Assembly: GCA_029884275.1 (NCBI GenBank)
Contig: JAOUIC010000043.1
Span: 1-8,963, forward strand
Length of the DNA stretch: 8,963 nt
Reading direction: 5' to 3'
DNA from: Gemmatimonadota bacterium
Lineage (GTDB): Bacteria; Gemmatimonadota; Gemmatimonadetes; Gemmatimonadales; GWC2-71-9
Shown here piece by piece: positions 6,899 through 8,963 of the stretch (positions within the stretch are counted from its first letter, which is position 1; the number at the start of each line of letters is the position of its first letter). Under the pieces are notes generated by a model. That model ran no database searches and was not told where the DNA came from. It was given only the letters and a program-made list of their open reading frames with translations. The position numbers and the translations under genes were made by a program.

Positions 6899-6902
6899 CT
6901 CC
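6899..6902 (-). promoter_or_regulatory. Ribosome binding site of mscL
   Basis: Read on the minus strand this is GGAG, five bases before ATG 6893 and inside the 18-base gap after tyrS. It fixes the mscL start upstream of the internal Met6 codon. Confidence 0.55.
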
Positions 6903-6911
6903 GGGCCAGGG

Positions 6912-8180
6912 TTAGGAATCAATGACTCTGATGAGAGCGTAGCTGCGTTTCCCCTTCTGTAACATCAGATAGCGGCTGGCCAGCAGGTCACCGGCCTGCA
7001 CCTGGCGGTCCGGCGCCGTGATGGTGGTTCCATTCAGCGAGAAGCCCGACTGCTGGATCCCTCGCCGCGCCTCCGCCTTCGAGCTGGCCAGTCCGGTCCG
7101 CACCAGCGCCTCCACCGCCGAGAGCCCGGCCACTTCTCCCCGGGCAATCTGCGTCGTGGGGATCTCGCCCGCCAGCACCTCGAAGACCTCCGCGCCGGCC
7201 CGCGACAGGTCCTCCCCGCCGAACAGCAGCCGGCTGGCGGCGACCACCCCGGCGGTGGCGCGCGCTCCATGAACCAGGGTCGTCATCTCTTCGGCGAGAC
7301 GGCGCTGCGCGGCGCGGCGGCCCGGGTCGCGGGCGTGATCAGCCATCAGGCCCGCGATCTCCTCGAGGTCCAGGAAGGTGAAATATCGCAGCAGCCGCTC
7401 GACGTCCCGGTCGTCCGAGTTGAGCCAGAACTGGTAGAACCTGTAGGGCGAGGTGCGGGCCGGGTCGAGCCAGACGTTGCCGTCCTCGCTCTTGCCGAAC
7501 TTGCCCCCCGCCGCCGTGGTCAGCAGCGGGAAGACCAGCCCGTGTCCCTGGGCGCCCTCGCGCCGCGAGATCAGTTCCGTCCCGGCCGTGATGTTCCCCC
7601 ACTGGTCGCTGCCGCCCATCTGCAGCTCGCAGCGGTCATGCCTCCAGAGATGCCAGAAATCGTAGGCCTGCACCAGCATGTAGCTGAACTCGGTGTACGA
7701 GATGCCGGTCTCCATCCGGCTCCGCACCGATTCCTTCTGCAGCATGTAGCTCAGGGTGAAGTACTTGCCCACGTCCCGCAGGAAGTCCATCAGGGTCAGG
7801 GGGCGGAGCCAGTCGGCGTTGTTCCGCATGCGAGCCGCGTTGGGCCCGTCGAACCGGAGGAACGACTCCAGTTGGGCGCGGATCCGTGCCGAGTTGTGGT
7901 CGATCTGCTCCACCGTGAGCACCGGCCGCTCGGCGCGCTTGCCGCTCGGGTCTCCCACCATCCCCGTGCCGCCGCCCACCACGATGATCGGGGTGCCGCC
8001 GAACCGCTGCAGCCAGGCCAGCCCCATCACCGGCACGAGGTTGCCGACATGCAGCGAATCGGCGGTGGGGTCGAAGCCGACATAGCCGGTGATAGGGCCG
8101 CGTGCGAGGCGGGCGGCAAGGTCGGGCGTGGCGTCCTGAACAAAACCGCGGGCGTTCAGGGCATCGAGCAGGGAAGTCAT
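6912..8180 (-). CDS. tyrS: Tyrosyl-tRNA synthetase
   Basis: This 422-residue class I aminoacyl-tRNA synthetase charges tRNA-Tyr in the cytoplasm using ATP and tyrosine. The GYVGFDPTADSLHVGN segment contains the HIGH-type motif HVGN (residues 44-47). QMGGSDQWGNI is at about 187-197. KFGKS (227-231) is the KMSKS-type loop in the form typical of the bacterial TyrS group. A C-terminal S4-like RNA-binding domain follows at about 355-415 (TGLASSKAEARRGIQQSGF, then RYLMLQKGKRSYALIRV). Length and motif order are normal and the gene looks intact. The start is ATG 8180. No Shine-Dalgarno sequence precedes it; instead a TAnnnT hexamer lies seven bases upstream, suggesting a leaderless message. No T-box leader fits in the 101-base spacer. 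mscL follows 18 bases downstream. Confidence 0.98.
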   Translation of the reverse strand: MTSLLDALNARGFVQDATPDLAARLARGPITGYVGFDPTADSLHVGNLVPVMGLAWLQRFGGTPIIVVGGGTGMVGDPSGKRAERPVLTVEQIDHNSARIRAQLESFLRFDGPNAARMRNNADWLRPLTLMDFLRDVGKYFTLSYMLQKESVRSRMETGISYTEFSYMLVQAYDFWHLWRHDRCELQMGGSDQWGNITAGTELISRREGAQGHGLVFPLLTTAAGGKFGKSEDGNVWLDPARTSPYRFYQFWLNSDDRDVERLLRYFTFLDLEEIAGLMADHARDPGRRAAQRRLAEEMTTLVHGARATAGVVAASRLLFGGEDLSRAGAEVFEVLAGEIPTTQIARGEVAGLSAVEALVRTGLASSKAEARRGIQQSGFSLNGTTITAPDRQVQAGDLLASRYLMLQKGKRSYALIRVIDS

Positions 8181-8187
8181 GGCGCCG

Positions 8188-8217
8188 AACGTAAGGCCCG
8201 TTGCCGGGGGTCGGCAA
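8188..8217 (-). promoter_or_regulatory. tyrS: Probable tyrS promoter, leaderless type
   Basis: On the minus strand TTGCCG (8217-8212) matches the -35 consensus at four of six bases. It is followed by an 18-base spacer and TACGTT (8193-8188), a TAnnnT -10 hexamer, then seven bases to ATG 8180. With this spacing transcription would begin at or next to the start codon. The absence of a Shine-Dalgarno sequence agrees with this. Confidence 0.5.
8201..8217. repeat. Perfect inverted repeat overlapping the tyrS -35 box
   Basis: TTGCCG (8201-8206), five bases, CGGCAA (8212-8217). One arm is the proposed tyrS -35 box and the other lies in its -35/-10 spacer. The 17-bp size would fit a dimeric repressor site, but no regulator is identified. 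Confidence 0.35.
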
Positions 8218-8269
8218 GCCGCAATCGGCCGGGAAGCCCCGTCCGATGGTGGCTCCCGCCGGCCTTCCT

Positions 8270-8275
8270 TACATT
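8270..8275 (+). promoter_or_regulatory. Probable -10 box of the penicillin-binding protein gene, leaderless type
   Basis: TACATT fits TAnnnT and TATAAT at four of six positions and ends six bases before ATG 8282. No Shine-Dalgarno sequence is present. No clear -35 box is found 16-18 bases upstream, so this rests on the hexamer and its spacing. Confidence 0.4.
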
Positions 8276-8281
8276 CCGCCC

Positions 8282-8963
8282 ATGGCGTCCGGCCTCACCA
8301 ACGCGATCCGCCGGTGGTGGTACACCCCGCGTATCCGCAGCAACGTCGTCACCGCGGTCCTGGCCGTGGGGATGCTGGGCCTCGGGCTGTCGGTCGGGGG
8401 CTGGACGCGCGCCTGTGTCAACAACGCCTGTCCCTCCATCGCCCGGCTCAAGAGCGTGGGCTATGACCCGGCCCAGGCCTCGAAGGTCTACGCCGCCGAC
8501 GGCCGGCTGATCACCGACCTCGGCGAGGAGCGACGCACGCTGGTCCCCCTTGCGCGGATCTCCCCGGCCGCGGTCGCCGCGTTCATCGTGGTGGAGGACA
8601 AGCGATTCTACGGCCACCAGGGCGTGGACTGGATCCGGGCCGTCGGGGCCGTGCGGCACACGCTGATGTATCTGCTGACCCGCCAGGGAAGGATGCAGGG
8701 CTTCTCCACCATCACCATGCAGCTGGCCGGGAACCTCTGGCCCGACGTGATCGACCGGCAGGACCGCTCCCCCCAGCGCAAGTTGCGCGAGATGCACGTG
8801 GCCTTCGAGATCGAGCGCAGCTTCGACAAGGACCACATCCTGGAGTTGTACCTCAACCAGATCAACCTCGGCAACGGGGCGTTCGGCATTGAAGCGGCGG
8901 CCCAGCGGTACTTCGGCAAACCGGCCGCCGACCTGAATGTCGCCGAGGCCGCCACGCTGGCCA
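8282..8963 (+). CDS. Class A penicillin-binding protein, N-terminal part with GT51 transglycosylase domain (cut by window edge)
   Basis: This is a bifunctional peptidoglycan synthase type (PBP1A-like), of which 227 codons are visible. A short basic N-terminus leads into a membrane anchor at about residues 22-41 (VVTAVLAVGMLGLGLSVGGW), placing the rest outside the cytoplasmic membrane. GT51 motifs follow in order: VVEDKRFYGHQGVDW with catalytic Glu105, GFSTITMQLAGNL (140-152), RKLREMHVAFEIE (166-178) and ILELYLNQINLGNGAFGIEAAAQRYFGK. The enzyme should polymerise lipid II. Motif 2 departs from the usual GGSTITQQLAKN at three positions. The transpeptidase domain is beyond the window, so a monofunctional transglycosylase or PBP1C cannot be excluded, although the YAADGRLITDLGEERR segment before the domain is typical of PBP1A. 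The ATG follows a TAnnnT box by six bases. It is divergent from tyrS across a 101-base spacer. Confidence 0.92.
   Translation, partial: MASGLTNAIRRWWYTPRIRSNVVTAVLAVGMLGLGLSVGGWTRACVNNACPSIARLKSVGYDPAQASKVYAADGRLITDLGEERRTLVPLARISPAAVAAFIVVEDKRFYGHQGVDWIRAVGAVRHTLMYLLTRQGRMQGFSTITMQLAGNLWPDVIDRQDRSPQRKLREMHVAFEIERSFDKDHILELYLNQINLGNGAFGIEAAAQRYFGKPAADLNVAEAATLA

Noticed and set aside
8226..8264. Imperfect inverted repeat (CGGCCGGGAAGCC against GGCTCCCGCCGGCC) in the tyrS-PBP spacer
   Set aside because: The arms need gaps to pair and are made almost only of G and C; no firm support as operator or structured RNA.
8181..8281. T-box or other riboswitch leader for tyrS
   Set aside because: The spacer is too short for a T-box and the promoter appears to start transcription at the ATG; no specifier loop or T-box sequence is seen.
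7269..8510. Long open frame on the plus strand (413 codons) antisense to tyrS and running into the PBP gene
   Set aside because: It crosses the tyrS-PBP promoter spacer and reads the PBP gene out of frame; both real genes are certain.

Overview
The window is chromosomal, protein-dense and very GC-rich. It contains nine protein genes, the first and last cut by the window edges. I saw no RNA gene, CRISPR array, insertion sequence or prophage signal. Housekeeping genes (tyrosyl-tRNA synthetase, a class A penicillin-binding protein, a MscL channel, a YjgR-type ATPase) sit beside a small glycosyltransferase cluster. The peptidoglycan gene and bacterial-type TyrRS show a bacterium. GC content, codon use and the appearance of leaderless-type promoters would fit Gemmatimonadota or a similar GC-rich phylum, but that placement is an impression and not a demonstration.

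Left third (1-2711): a CgeB-like glycosyltransferase is read leftwards off the edge. Two GT4-type glycosyltransferases are read rightwards and joined by a 4-base GTGA stop/start overlap. The leftward and rightward genes begin in the same palindromic CATG, so their start codons overlap head to head. Together they look like part of a surface-polysaccharide or LPS assembly cluster.

Middle (2635-6584): a leftward patatin-like lipase carries a C-terminal four-cysteine ferredoxin-like domain in one continuous frame. Its tail overlaps the end of the second GT4 gene by 77 bases. Divergent from it, a class V PLP-dependent aminotransferase-fold enzyme and a YjgR/HerA-like ATPase form a two-gene unit with a 33-base gap.

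Right third (6588-8963): tyrS and a short mscL form a leftward pair with an 18-base gap. This pair converges on yjgR with only 3 bases between stop codons, and a strong GC hairpin lies just inside the end of yjgR. A 101-base spacer separates tyrS from a divergent class A PBP gene. In that spacer both genes have a TAnnnT hexamer 6-7 bases before the ATG and no Shine-Dalgarno sequence, whereas most genes inside the operons have one. This suggests leaderless transcription of the operon-leading genes here.

I found no clearly new multi-gene system. The points most worth following are the patatin-ferredoxin fusion, the shared-CATG divergent start, the paired leaderless-type promoters, and active-site or pore substitutions in one GT4 enzyme, the PBP and MscL.
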